The notes beneath the pieces were generated by a model, which did not search any database, was not told the DNA's origin, and saw nothing but the letters and a program-made list of their open reading frames with translations. From contig JBBDXD010000022.1 of NCBI GenBank assembly GCA_040902535.1, positions 1-64,000 of the forward strand: 64,000 nt of DNA. The letters run 5' to 3'. A program made the translations under genes and the position numbers. This document shows, piece by piece, positions 8,772-16,367 of the stretch (within the stretch, counting starts at the first letter, position 1; each line of letters opens with the position of its first letter). The DNA comes from Dehalococcoidia bacterium. Lineage in GTDB: Bacteria > Chloroflexota > Dehalococcoidia > DSTF01 > JACRBR01.

Positions 8772-9788
8772 ATGCCCAATGGTGAGACGGAGTTCCTCGA
8801 ACACGCCGCCATGGTGCGCGACTACGCCTCGATGAATCTCAGCGAGGCGGACACGCGAGCGCACCTCATTGACCCCGTGCTCACCTTGCTCGGGTACCGG
8901 GGCGTGGATGCGCTCCGACGCGAGGTGCCTGTCGCGGCGACGCGGGAGTTCATCGACTATGAGCTTCGTGCGGGCGGCGAGCCGCAAGCCCTGGTCGAAG
9001 CCAAGGCCGTGCGCCATGCCATCACGGATCAGCACGCTGCCCAGTGTGTTCAATACGCCAGCGTGTTGGGCGTGCGCTGGTGTCTGATCACGAACGGCGT
9101 GTCCTGGACAATCTATGACGCTCACGCGAAGGGGGCGCTCGCAGCGAAGCATGTCGCGGCCGTTCGTCTCGACTCGGATGCCCAGGCGGCGGCGAAGGCC
9201 TGGGCCGTCCTCTCCCTATTTTCGCGTGATTCTCTTGCCAGATCTTCGCCGCTCACTAAGCTTCTGATCGAGCGAGTGATCGCGGACGAGCTCGCACGGC
9301 CGGACTCTCCTGCGATCAACGCGCTGCGTCGCGCGGTCAAAGACCGGTTCGGAGAGACGGTTACGGGACAGGCGGTCCTCGACGTGCTCACCGAAGCCGG
9401 CGTAGAGGCAACGACCGCCGATCTCGCAACGAATGAGGATTCTGCGGCGCCAACCGATGTACCAGCCCAAGTGCGAAAGCCTCGGCGTGAAGCTACAGGC
9501 GCACGGTCCGGCCTCACCGAACTAGTCGACGCCGGCCTTCTACCTGCGGACGCCGCGCTCGAGTGCACGCTTTACAGGCAGACGTTCGCCGCGCGAGTGC
9601 GCGATGGCGGGATCGAACTCCAAGGTAAGTTGTACGCGACGCCCTCGGCTGCGGCCGCCGCCCTTCGAGATGGAAAGGCGTCCAACGGCTGGGTGATCTG
9701 GAAATACAAAGGTCGGCTCCTCGCGGATCTGCGCGCGCAGCTGTCCGGGTCCGCGACTCAGCCGTCGTCCGCCGCTGACCCCTCATGA
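8772..9788 (+). CDS. PD-(D/E)XK nuclease (HsdR N-terminal-like) fused to a RAMA domain
   Basis: A 338-residue protein. Residues about 15-135 match the nuclease domain seen at the N-terminus of HsdR enzymes: FIDYEL gives the acidic residue and LVEAKAV the E-x-K, with CLITNGVSWTIYD after it. Residues about 245-330 match the RAMA module (restriction enzyme and adenine methylase associated): GLLPADAALECTLYRQTF, then GKLYATPSAAAAAL and NGWVIW. RAMA domains are thought to sense modified DNA. There is no helicase motor. It is divergent from hsdR and overlaps the next gene by 4 bases (ATGA). I infer a stand-alone nuclease guided by DNA modification state, possibly linked to the adjacent type I system. 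Confidence 0.75.
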   Translation: MPNGETEFLEHAAMVRDYASMNLSEADTRAHLIDPVLTLLGYRGVDALRREVPVAATREFIDYELRAGGEPQALVEAKAVRHAITDQHAAQCVQYASVLGVRWCLITNGVSWTIYDAHAKGALAAKHVAAVRLDSDAQAAAKAWAVLSLFSRDSLARSSPLTKLLIERVIADELARPDSPAINALRRAVKDRFGETVTGQAVLDVLTEAGVEATTADLATNEDSAAPTDVPAQVRKPRREATGARSGLTELVDAGLLPADAALECTLYRQTFAARVRDGGIELQGKLYATPSAAAAALRDGKASNGWVIWKYKGRLLADLRAQLSGSATQPSSAADPS

Positions 9789-10447
9789 CGTCAATCTCGC
9801 TGCGAGTTCCGCTCACCAGCGAACAGATCCATGCGGCCACGCGCATTCACGACCGGCTCGTTTCGTGGAAGGCGACTGACGCCGCGCTCGATGAATTGGC
9901 ACGGAGCATGCCAGGCTTCTCCTTGGGCGAGTGTCTGGTGAAAGCATCGGCAATCAATCAGCTTTACGGGACCAACGTCTATGCACTCGGACGAATGGCC
10001 GAGCACATTGAACAGGTGTTGTCGGAGGAACAATCCGTCGATCTCGTGGAGCGGCTGGCTACGTTGAACACCAATGGGAAACCACGCCGCCATCTGAGCT
10101 TCGCCTCAAAGTTCGCACACTTCTACATCGACAAGGATCGCTTTCCGATCTTCGGCGGCTATGCGATTGAGCGGCTACGGTTCCATCTGTCGAGCGTCAA
10201 CCTCCCGACGGACAATCCGCCCCTATTTGCAGACTATGTGGCTGCGCATAGCGCGCTGATCGCGCTCTGCCGTCTCGGCTGTACGGGACGAGAGCTCGAT
10301 CGGTACCTCTGGCTCGGCGGCCTGTACCGCGCCTGGTCCCGCAACCCCAATGCGCCGATCAACGTGGAGGTACGCACGCTCTTCCTCAAGTCGGATGAAG
10401 ACGGAACGCTCCGCCACGATCTGAACGAGCTTCAGCCGACTGCTTGA
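9785..10447 (+). CDS. Uncharacterised protein coupled to the nuclease-RAMA gene
   Basis: A 220-residue soluble protein whose ATG overlaps the stop of the nuclease-RAMA gene (ATGA), so the two are almost surely co-translated. It is largely helical. A central stretch, LSFASKFAHFYIDKDRFPI, followed by FGGYAIERLRF, is the most conserved-looking part and resembles the core of some helix-hairpin-helix glycosylase-fold proteins, but I cannot confirm this. No transmembrane segment, signal peptide or nucleotide-binding motif is visible. It could be a partner, sensor or immunity factor for the nuclease. Function unknown. Confidence 0.75.
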   Translation: MTSISLRVPLTSEQIHAATRIHDRLVSWKATDAALDELARSMPGFSLGECLVKASAINQLYGTNVYALGRMAEHIEQVLSEEQSVDLVERLATLNTNGKPRRHLSFASKFAHFYIDKDRFPIFGGYAIERLRFHLSSVNLPTDNPPLFADYVAAHSALIALCRLGCTGRELDRYLWLGGLYRAWSRNPNAPINVEVRTLFLKSDEDGTLRHDLNELQPTA

Positions 10448-10525
10448 CCCCGTTCGACACTACGCCAATATGATGGGCAAGCCGGTCGGCTCTCGATGTA
10501 GATACGCGCTATGGGGAGACGAGTG

Positions 10526-10810
10526 CTAGATCAATTGGGCCGCGCCCAGGCTTCGTCGGAGCCGCTCATACCTCTCACTCCGTTCAGAGCCTGACGTCGA
10601 CGACGGTCCTAGGAACGGCTCCACCGACTCCTCATAAACTCGCCAAAGCATCTGGCGGAACTCGTTCGCGGAGATCTCCTGCCGGGTCGCAAGAGTGGCG
10701 GCCGTCTTGACGATCGTCGCGAGCGGGCGCTTGGGCCGGGACACATAACTCGCGAAGTCGCCCTGGACTTGTGCGCGGGCCTGGCTGCTCGCGGAGATCG
10801 CTACGTCCAC
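10526..10810 (-). CDS. Small hypothetical protein
   Basis: A 94-residue protein starting at GTG 10810 with a clear Shine-Dalgarno AGAAGGAG about 8 bases upstream, which supports it as a real gene. It is charged and helical, with no cysteines clustered, no membrane segment and no motif that I recognise. It is transcribed divergently from the tyrosine recombinase at 10985, an arrangement often seen for small regulators next to integrases; no helix-turn-helix is evident, so that remains a guess. Confidence 0.55.
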   Translation of the reverse strand: MDVAISASSQARAQVQGDFASYVSRPKRPLATIVKTAATLATRQEISANEFRQMLWRVYEESVEPFLGPSSTSGSERSERYERLRRSLGAAQLI

Positions 10811-10984
10811 CTAAGGCTCCTTCTCGTCGGACAGCGGGTGGGTCGTCTCAGGGCTAAGGCATTAGACGGTGGCTCGTCAAGCGGAATCCTCCCACGAGCG
10901 AAGGAGCGCTGCCCGGCGTGCCCGACTTGATGTCGTCCGACGATACGCCATCATAGTGCCGCCTTCAATGAAAGGAGCCGCACC

Positions 10985-11950
10985 ATGGTCGCAGAACGAG
11001 TCGTGCCCACCGAATCCGATGAGTCTGTCTCAGGCTGGGATCGCGCCCTCTATGCCTTCCTCGCCGAGAAGGAGCGCCGCTCCGGCTCCGGCCGCACGGT
11101 CCAGGCGTACGCCAGCATGCTGCACCACTTCTTCGGCGCAACTGGCAAGCCGCCCGACCGCATCGCGAGCGCAGACGTGTTCGCCTGGGCGTACGGCGTT
11201 GGGGCGTCTGGCAAGCAACCTTCCGCCACGACGATCGGCGCCCGCGTGGCGTGTCTCAGCAGCTTCTATCGATTCCTCATCCGGCTCGGCGCGACGACAT
11301 CCAATCCCTGCGATGCGCTCGAACGTCCGCGGAAGGATCAGGCGGTGCCGCGCGGCCTGAGTGCGGACAACGTTCGCCAGTTCCTCGCCGCGATCCCCGA
11401 CACGCCCGCTGGGCTCCGCGACCGCGCGATCGTCCTTACGCTCGTGCTCACCGGCCGAAGACGCACCGAGGTGCTGTCACTGACGCGAGGCGACCTGATC
11501 GAAGACGACAGACGGATCTACTACGCCTACAAAGGCAAAGGTGGAAAGCGCGGCAAGCGCGAGCTTCCTGCACCCGCCTACGAGGCGACTGTCGCGGCGC
11601 TGGCGGCACTCGGGAAGGACATGGCGACGATGGCGCCCGACGAGCCGCTGTGGCAAGCACACGCGGACGGGAAGGCCCTCACGAGCGGGACGTTCTACGC
11701 TCGGCTGCAGCGGTACTTCGTGGCAGCGGGTCTGCCGCGGGCCGGCGTGCACATCTTCCGGCACTCCGCCGCCAAGCTGCGACGCGACGCCGGCGAGAGC
11801 GTCGAGGACGTGAGCCGGTTCCTCGACCACAGCAGCCTCGCGGTCACGACGACATACCTGCGGCGGTTGGAGGGCGAGGCGGACACGGGATGGGCGAAGG
11901 TGGCGGAGGCGATCGGAATCAAGAGAGGGAGCCCGTCCGACGAGGAGTAA
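10985..11950 (+). CDS. Tyrosine recombinase/integrase (XerC/D-like)
   Basis: This 321-residue protein has the N-terminal SAM-like core-binding domain (about residues 18-105) and a C-terminal catalytic domain. Catalytic residues are visible: Arg in TGRRRTEV (about 158-159), Lys in YKGKGGKR, HIFRH giving H256-x-x-R259, His in LDHSS (282), and the nucleophile Tyr291 in TTTYLRR. Start is ATG with AAAGGAG a few bases upstream. It cuts and rejoins DNA at attachment or resolution sites. It sits in the middle of the island rather than at the tRNA, so it may belong to an older inserted element or resolve dimers. It is followed by a strong terminator hairpin at 11985. Confidence 0.92.
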   Translation: MVAERVVPTESDESVSGWDRALYAFLAEKERRSGSGRTVQAYASMLHHFFGATGKPPDRIASADVFAWAYGVGASGKQPSATTIGARVACLSSFYRFLIRLGATTSNPCDALERPRKDQAVPRGLSADNVRQFLAAIPDTPAGLRDRAIVLTLVLTGRRRTEVLSLTRGDLIEDDRRIYYAYKGKGGKRGKRELPAPAYEATVAALAALGKDMATMAPDEPLWQAHADGKALTSGTFYARLQRYFVAAGLPRAGVHIFRHSAAKLRRDAGESVEDVSRFLDHSSLAVTTTYLRRLEGEADTGWAKVAEAIGIKRGSPSDEE

Positions 11951-11984
11951 GAATCGGCGCTCACTGACGGGATACAGTCAGGTG

Positions 11985-12008
11985 ACCGCGGCACTGGACC
12001 GCGGTTTT
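11985..12008 (+). terminator. Rho-independent terminator
   Basis: Stem ACCGCGG / CCGCGGT (7 bp) with a 7-base loop, followed by TTT, located 35 bases after the tyrosine recombinase. It separates that gene from the tandem paralogues that start at 12051. Confidence 0.7.
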
Positions 12009-12050
12009 CGTACGCCTGTGCTAATCTAGCCTCAAGGGAGCGTGCCGGGA

Positions 12051-13016
12051 ATGGATCGCTACACCGAGATTGTGCTCCGGGCGCAACAGCTTTCGGGCCG
12101 CGACATCCAAGCCTCAGTGTTGGCAGCGGAACGAGCTAGTCGTCGATTAGAGATCTCCGCCTTGTCCACCGGATTTGGGGTGTTCGGAGTCACACAGGCT
12201 CTGGTGCACGATTTACAGCAGTCGTGGATGAGCCAACTTGACGAGGTGTCGAGACGCTATTTCATGACCTTCGAGGCTGGATTCAATCGAGGAGGCCTTT
12301 CAGACCGGCTGTCGCAGATATCAAGGATCATCCCAGAGAACTTCGCGCAACAGCTAAGCCCGTTCCTTGATTCGTTTTCGGCGGCTATGCGCCGCGCGAG
12401 CGAGCAGTGGGCTCAGGATTTCGCGCCGGGGACATTTCTAGGCGATGTCCTTATCGCGGCCGGCGGAGAGAACTCAGCGGACGAACAACTGGCCGCTATC
12501 GACCGCCTGAGCGAGAACTGGTTCCGATCGCCCTTGCACCCGGCGCGGTTCCACCATGTGCGACCAGAGTTGCGCGCGCGCGCCGCGGACAACGGGACAA
12601 CCGCGCGTCAGGAAATGAAGATGTCGGTTCGTCAGAGCCTACCCTTAGCCCTCCAAGAGCACCTGGACGGCACTCCTGTGCCCGATCTCCTCAGGGCCTG
12701 CCGTGCTTCGTTGGCGAACTATCTGATGGACGACCTCGCGGGGCCTGGATGGCGCCAGCGCGAACGGGGAGTAATCTACTCCTTAGATCACACTCACGCC
12801 GACGTCGAACGAGATCTCACCAGCCAATATGACATGCAGCTAAAGGAACTCCAGCTCAGTTTCTGGGCTGCCGTCGCAGAACTTCCCGAAGCCCAACGGG
12901 ACGCATTGATCGCCCGGATCTCCGGCGAGCGACCGCTGCGCAACGCGGAGCATCAGGCGGTGTTCCGAGCCCGAGCTTCGTCGTCCATGCGCGCTCTTCT
13001 GAAGGACGTCTCGTAG
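12051..13016 (+). CDS. Tandem paralogue A, unknown family
   Basis: 321 residues from the ATG at 12051, chosen because AAGGGAG lies about 11 bases upstream; a GTG at 12042 is too close to it. It is predicted soluble and mostly helical. It shares three blocks with the next gene: APGTFLGD (about residue 125), an Asn/Ser-rich LMDDLAGPGWRQR block (about 225), and a C-terminal block LPEAQRDALIARISGERPL followed by NAEHQAVFRAR. The C-terminal block loosely recalls sigma-70 region 4 (LP..QR.AL..R) but lacks a clear helix-turn-helix. No enzyme motif is recognised. Island context suggests a defence or mobile-element role; function unknown. Confidence 0.7.
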   Translation: MDRYTEIVLRAQQLSGRDIQASVLAAERASRRLEISALSTGFGVFGVTQALVHDLQQSWMSQLDEVSRRYFMTFEAGFNRGGLSDRLSQISRIIPENFAQQLSPFLDSFSAAMRRASEQWAQDFAPGTFLGDVLIAAGGENSADEQLAAIDRLSENWFRSPLHPARFHHVRPELRARAADNGTTARQEMKMSVRQSLPLALQEHLDGTPVPDLLRACRASLANYLMDDLAGPGWRQRERGVIYSLDHTHADVERDLTSQYDMQLKELQLSFWAAVAELPEAQRDALIARISGERPLRNAEHQAVFRARASSSMRALLKDVS

Positions 13017-13111
13017 GCGGATCGTAAGAGATCGCCTGTTCGGACGGGTTTTGAGCGAGGGCGTTCGGCTTAGTGGGCGCCTTGATGCCGCTTACATGGA
13101 GGACGGACAAC

Positions 13112-14065
13112 GTGGCGACGGTCGATAACAATTCGGCTGAGCAACAGATCGAAATCACCGATCGGTTCCTATCGATCGCGCCAGTGTTGTCCACTGGCGC
13201 ATTCAGTCCGGCCGAGCTTGAGATGCTGAGCGAGCGGCTTCACATGGAGCGAGCGCGCGACTTCGTATTATCGATCCGGCCTGCCAAGTTCGAGCTAGCT
13301 TACTTTCAGCGTATGATTGCCGCTGCGTCGTTGGACAGTCTGTTAAGCACGATCTGGCGAGTCCATACCTTCACGAAAAAAAGAATACATTGGACGCTCA
13401 ACTTCTTTGATGACCTGATTGCAGATCTTCCTGTTGCTCCGGAGCTAGGTTCGGTGGTCTGGAAGGTCTTCCAGCCCGGCACGTTCCTCGGCGATTGGGC
13501 GATCGTAACGAGCGTCGATACGAATCAACAAGAGAAGTGGGAGGCGATCCAGCGCCTGACAGATGAATGGTTCAATCGCCCCATTCATTCCCTCAGGTGG
13601 CCGCTTGCAAAGTCCGAGCTGGTACGACGAGCGGGTGATGCAGGGTCCTCCGTTGACGTCGAGTTGCGAAATGCTGTTCTGCAGTGCGTGCTACTCGCGG
13701 CGAACGACGTGGCGAGCGAGCAAGCGCCGATAAGTGGAATGTTCCGTTCAACACGCGCCGCTCTCTCGAATCGATTGATGGATGATCTCGCGGGCCCTGG
13801 ATGGCGACGGAGGCTCGAAGGTCGTGAAGTTGCGTTGAAGGCTGATCAACTCGAGGATCCGCTCGATCTCGCGTACCATGCCGAGATTCGCGCCTTGCAC
13901 GCGAACTTCTGGCAGAGCCTAGTCGGCATTCCACGTTCTCAACGTGAGGCCCTTCTCGCAAGGATCGAAGGACGTCCTCTCACTAATGCGCAGCATCAAG
14001 CTTTGTATCGCCTGCGTGGTTCAGAGCGGTGGCGAAAGCTCGATTCGGAAGTGCGGGTAGCGTAA
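13112..14065 (+). CDS. Tandem paralogue B, unknown family
   Basis: 317 residues from GTG 13112, chosen because GGAGGA lies 8 bases upstream; the frame also allows GTG 13073 and ATG 13085. It is a diverged copy of the preceding gene, sharing QPGTFLGDW, LMDDLAGPGWRRRLEG and a C-terminal IPRSQREALLARIEGRPLT followed by NAQHQALYRLR. Overall identity looks low, so the duplication is old, or the two came in together as a matched pair. Such pairs can form heteromeric complexes. It carries no recognised catalytic motif or membrane segment. The gap to gene A is about 95 bases. Confidence 0.7.
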   Translation: MATVDNNSAEQQIEITDRFLSIAPVLSTGAFSPAELEMLSERLHMERARDFVLSIRPAKFELAYFQRMIAAASLDSLLSTIWRVHTFTKKRIHWTLNFFDDLIADLPVAPELGSVVWKVFQPGTFLGDWAIVTSVDTNQQEKWEAIQRLTDEWFNRPIHSLRWPLAKSELVRRAGDAGSSVDVELRNAVLQCVLLAANDVASEQAPISGMFRSTRAALSNRLMDDLAGPGWRRRLEGREVALKADQLEDPLDLAYHAEIRALHANFWQSLVGIPRSQREALLARIEGRPLTNAQHQALYRLRGSERWRKLDSEVRVA

Positions 14066-14141
14066 GATTCCTCGCCGCGCGGCGGGATATGTGAGAGGGC
14101 CGCTAGCAAGCGGCTCGTTAGAACTTCCTAGGAGAACTGAG

Positions 14142-14378
14142 ATGAACTCATACGTTGTCGTGTTTAGAGGGGATGCCGTCACTGGCGGCTTCCCGATCGC
14201 GATCTCGGGTGACCGTGAATCGGTTCGCGTGGCGCTGAGAGCGGGTCTGAGTGAGGCGTGGGCGTTTGCTCAAGATCACGTCGCCGATCCCGTGATACGC
14301 GCTAGGGCAAGGGGAAGCATCGCTGCAATCAACGAGGCGCTGTCTGAAGTGAACGTCGTTTTCCAAGGGGAGTGGTAA
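14142..14378 (+). CDS. Small hypothetical protein
   Basis: 78 residues from ATG 14142, with AGGAGAA 6-12 bases upstream. The sequence begins NSYVVVFRGDAVTGGFP and is followed by a helical region, giving a predicted small alpha/beta fold. It is 76 bases downstream of paralogue B and 4 bases upstream of the next small ORF, so the four genes 12051-14568 read as one transcription unit. No family is recognised. Confidence 0.55.
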   Translation: MNSYVVVFRGDAVTGGFPIAISGDRESVRVALRAGLSEAWAFAQDHVADPVIRARARGSIAAINEALSEVNVVFQGEW

Positions 14379-14382
14379 TCCG

Positions 14383-14568
14383 ATGACCGAGCGAGAAACT
14401 CCGCGTGACCTTCCCACACCGGCTGATCGAGCAGGGCGAATTAAACAGGCTATCCAAGAGAAGCTAGAAGAACACGAAGCTCTCTTGGGGCGCTGCCGAC
14501 TTGGTCGGCTTACGTTCCGCATCGCCGCAGGCGGCAGGATTGAAGTGGAGTTCACGCCCACCGTGTGA
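14383..14568 (+). CDS. Very small charged hypothetical protein
   Basis: 61 residues: a helical, charged first half (RIKQAIQEKLEEHEALLG) and a short beta-like tail ending IEVEFTPTV. It begins 4 bases after the preceding small ORF. It could be an antitoxin-like or adaptor peptide for the upstream genes, but nothing in the sequence proves this. A terminator-like hairpin follows at 14606. Confidence 0.5.
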   Translation: MTERETPRDLPTPADRAGRIKQAIQEKLEEHEALLGRCRLGRLTFRIAAGGRIEVEFTPTV

Positions 14569-14605
14569 GTGGCCTGGCCGTCGTGAGTCGCTCGGAGCGG
14601 CGTAG

Positions 14606-14646
14606 AGGCTCCCGGCGCGCCTGGGAAGGGCGTGCGGGGAGCCTTT
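14606..14646 (+). terminator. Terminator-like hairpin
   Basis: AGGCTCCC at 14606-14613 pairs with GGGAGCCT at 14637-14644 (8 bp) around a GC-rich inner region and is followed by TTTG. It ends the four-gene unit 12051-14568 and lies before the serine recombinase. Confidence 0.45.
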
Positions 14647-14752
14647 GTCGTTGGAGGAAATTGGGAGTGGATACATCGGCGAAGGATATGGCTGTATGTA
14701 ACCCAGCGGAATCGGACCGCTGGCAAAGATTGAGGGAACTGCTGGTCGCGTC

Positions 14753-16270
14753 ATGGCGAAGTCAACTGCTCGAAGGCAACAAGACCAGCCGCTGAGGGCC
14801 GCATTGCTCTTGCGCGTCAGCGACCAGCGCCAGGCCGAGGCCGACGCGTTCTCGCTCGACGCGCAACGCGATGCGGCGCGAGCCCTTTGTCTGCGGCGCG
14901 GATTCGTCGTCGTGCGCGAGTACGTCGGCGCCGGTGAGTCGGCCTTCACGCGCGAGATCGACAAGCGCCAGACCGTGCGTTCGCTGCTCGCCGACGCAAC
15001 TTCAGAGGTGTTCGACGTCCTCGTGGTTCATGACCTCTCCCGATACGCACGTGATGAGGAGCTCGGCCATAGCGTCCTCAACAACCTCCAGATCCTCGGT
15101 ATCAAGCTGATCAACGCTTCGAACGACGTGGACTACGACACCCCCGAAGGTCGCTTGATGTTCAGCATGGAACTGGGGTTCAGCGCCGCCAGTTCCCGCA
15201 AGGCCAGCTTTCACATCAAGAAGTCCAAGCAACGAAAGTTCGACATGGGCCTCCACATCGGCGATGTGCCCTTCGGCTACCGGAAGGGCGCCACGAACAA
15301 GGACCCGCTCACTCCCATCCCGGAAGAAGCTGTAGCCATCCGTGAAGCCTTCCGCGACCGCGTCGGCGGGGCCGGTTACCGGGAGATCGCGCGGCGATGG
15401 AACGCGATGGGAATGAAGCCTCGCTCCAAGCAGGGGAATCACGTCTTCACGCATTCCGCAATCCAGTCGGTCGTGGAGAACGACTTTTACGCGGGCTTCA
15501 TACATCACAAGGGCGAGCGCCGCAGAGGCATCCACGATGCGATCATCTCGGAGGAGTTGTTTCTCACCGCGCAGGCACAGGTGAGGAAGCAGCCGAGCCA
15601 TGCTCGCCGACCGCGGATGCTCGCCGGCATCGCCACGTGTGTCCACTGTGACGGCCCGATCTGGCAATGCAAGTCGGGCAAGCAACTGGAGTACGTCTAC
15701 TACCGCGAGTCGTCGAGATGCCGCGAGCGAGCATGTGTTGCAGAGGGACGAATGTGGCAAGCCCAGCTCGCCGAACGCGAGGTCGACGAGGCGATCGCGG
15801 GCATGGGCATCGACGCCGAGTGGCTCGCCCAGGTGGACGCTGAGGCGCGAAGGATACCACCGGCCGACGACGGGCAAAGGGCGAAGCTGCTGGAGCGCAA
15901 GCGGCGCGTGACGAAGGCATTCATGTCCGAGTCGCTCGGCGACGACGAGTGGAGCCAGGAGATCGAAGCGATTAACGACCAGCTTTCACGCATGCCCGCC
16001 GTGGTGCCTGCGGCGCTCAGGGTGAGCAAGGAGCGGCTCGTCTCCATGCATCAGGTGTGGCGGGGCATGACGAACGACGAGAAGCGAGAGGCCTGTCGCA
16101 TTCTGTTCGAGCGCGTGCGCATGGACACGCTTGGGAAGCAACTATGGTTGCACCCGTGGCCCGAGTTTCAGCCACTATTTGCTAACCGGCGTGAGTGGTG
16201 TAGGCCTGGTACCCCCGGCAGGACTCGAACCTGCGCACATGGTTTAGGAAACCACTGCTCTATCCTCTGA
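14753..16270 (+). CDS. Large serine recombinase overlapping the tRNA-Arg attachment site
   Basis: 505 residues. The N-terminal resolvase domain carries the nucleophile Ser23 in RVSDQRQ, with later motifs VVHDLSRYARD and GRLMFSMELGFSAASSRK. A recombinase domain (GYREIARRWNAMGM, TIQSVVENDFYAG-like) follows, then a zinc beta-ribbon region with Cys pairs (CVHCDG and CRERACVAEGR) and a coiled coil. The family integrates and excises phages and islands. The last 21 codons lie inside the tRNA-Arg gene on the opposite strand, so the native C-terminus depends on the attachment site. This marks the right boundary of the island. The N-terminal active-site motifs look complete. Confidence 0.92.
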   Translation: MAKSTARRQQDQPLRAALLLRVSDQRQAEADAFSLDAQRDAARALCLRRGFVVVREYVGAGESAFTREIDKRQTVRSLLADATSEVFDVLVVHDLSRYARDEELGHSVLNNLQILGIKLINASNDVDYDTPEGRLMFSMELGFSAASSRKASFHIKKSKQRKFDMGLHIGDVPFGYRKGATNKDPLTPIPEEAVAIREAFRDRVGGAGYREIARRWNAMGMKPRSKQGNHVFTHSAIQSVVENDFYAGFIHHKGERRRGIHDAIISEELFLTAQAQVRKQPSHARRPRMLAGIATCVHCDGPIWQCKSGKQLEYVYYRESSRCRERACVAEGRMWQAQLAEREVDEAIAGMGIDAEWLAQVDAEARRIPPADDGQRAKLLERKRRVTKAFMSESLGDDEWSQEIEAINDQLSRMPAVVPAALRVSKERLVSMHQVWRGMTNDEKREACRILFERVRMDTLGKQLWLHPWPEFQPLFANRREWCRPGTPGRTRTCAHGLGNHCSIL

Positions 16271-16281
16271 GCTACGGGGGC
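16207..16281 (-). tRNA. tRNA-Arg (anticodon CCT)
   Basis: 75 bases including an encoded CCA. The 7-bp acceptor stem GCCCCCG/CGGGGGT, D-arm GCTC/GAGC, anticodon stem GTGGT/ACCAT with loop TTCCTAA, and T-arm GCAGG-TTCGAGT-CCTGC all form. The 3' end faces the island and overlaps the end of the serine recombinase gene, the classic orientation for a 3'-end attachment site. No second copy of the 3' half was seen to the left within the window, so any matching left end lies outside. Confidence 0.95.
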
Positions 16282-16367
16282 GCGCGTTCAGGATAGCGAA
16301 CAGCCCGCGTCGTGCGCGCCACGCCGTCCGTTTGGGCGAGGCGCCCGCCTGACGTAAGATCACCCTC

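Noticed and set aside
5808-9152. Longer HsdR starting at 9152
   Set aside because: The extra 162 residues overlap the divergent nuclease-RAMA gene and are not HsdR-like; the family-like N-terminus begins at ATG 8666.
14066-14141. Terminator at CGCCGCGCGGCG
   Set aside because: A GC palindrome exists but no T tract follows, and the next small ORF with a good ribosome-binding site starts soon after.
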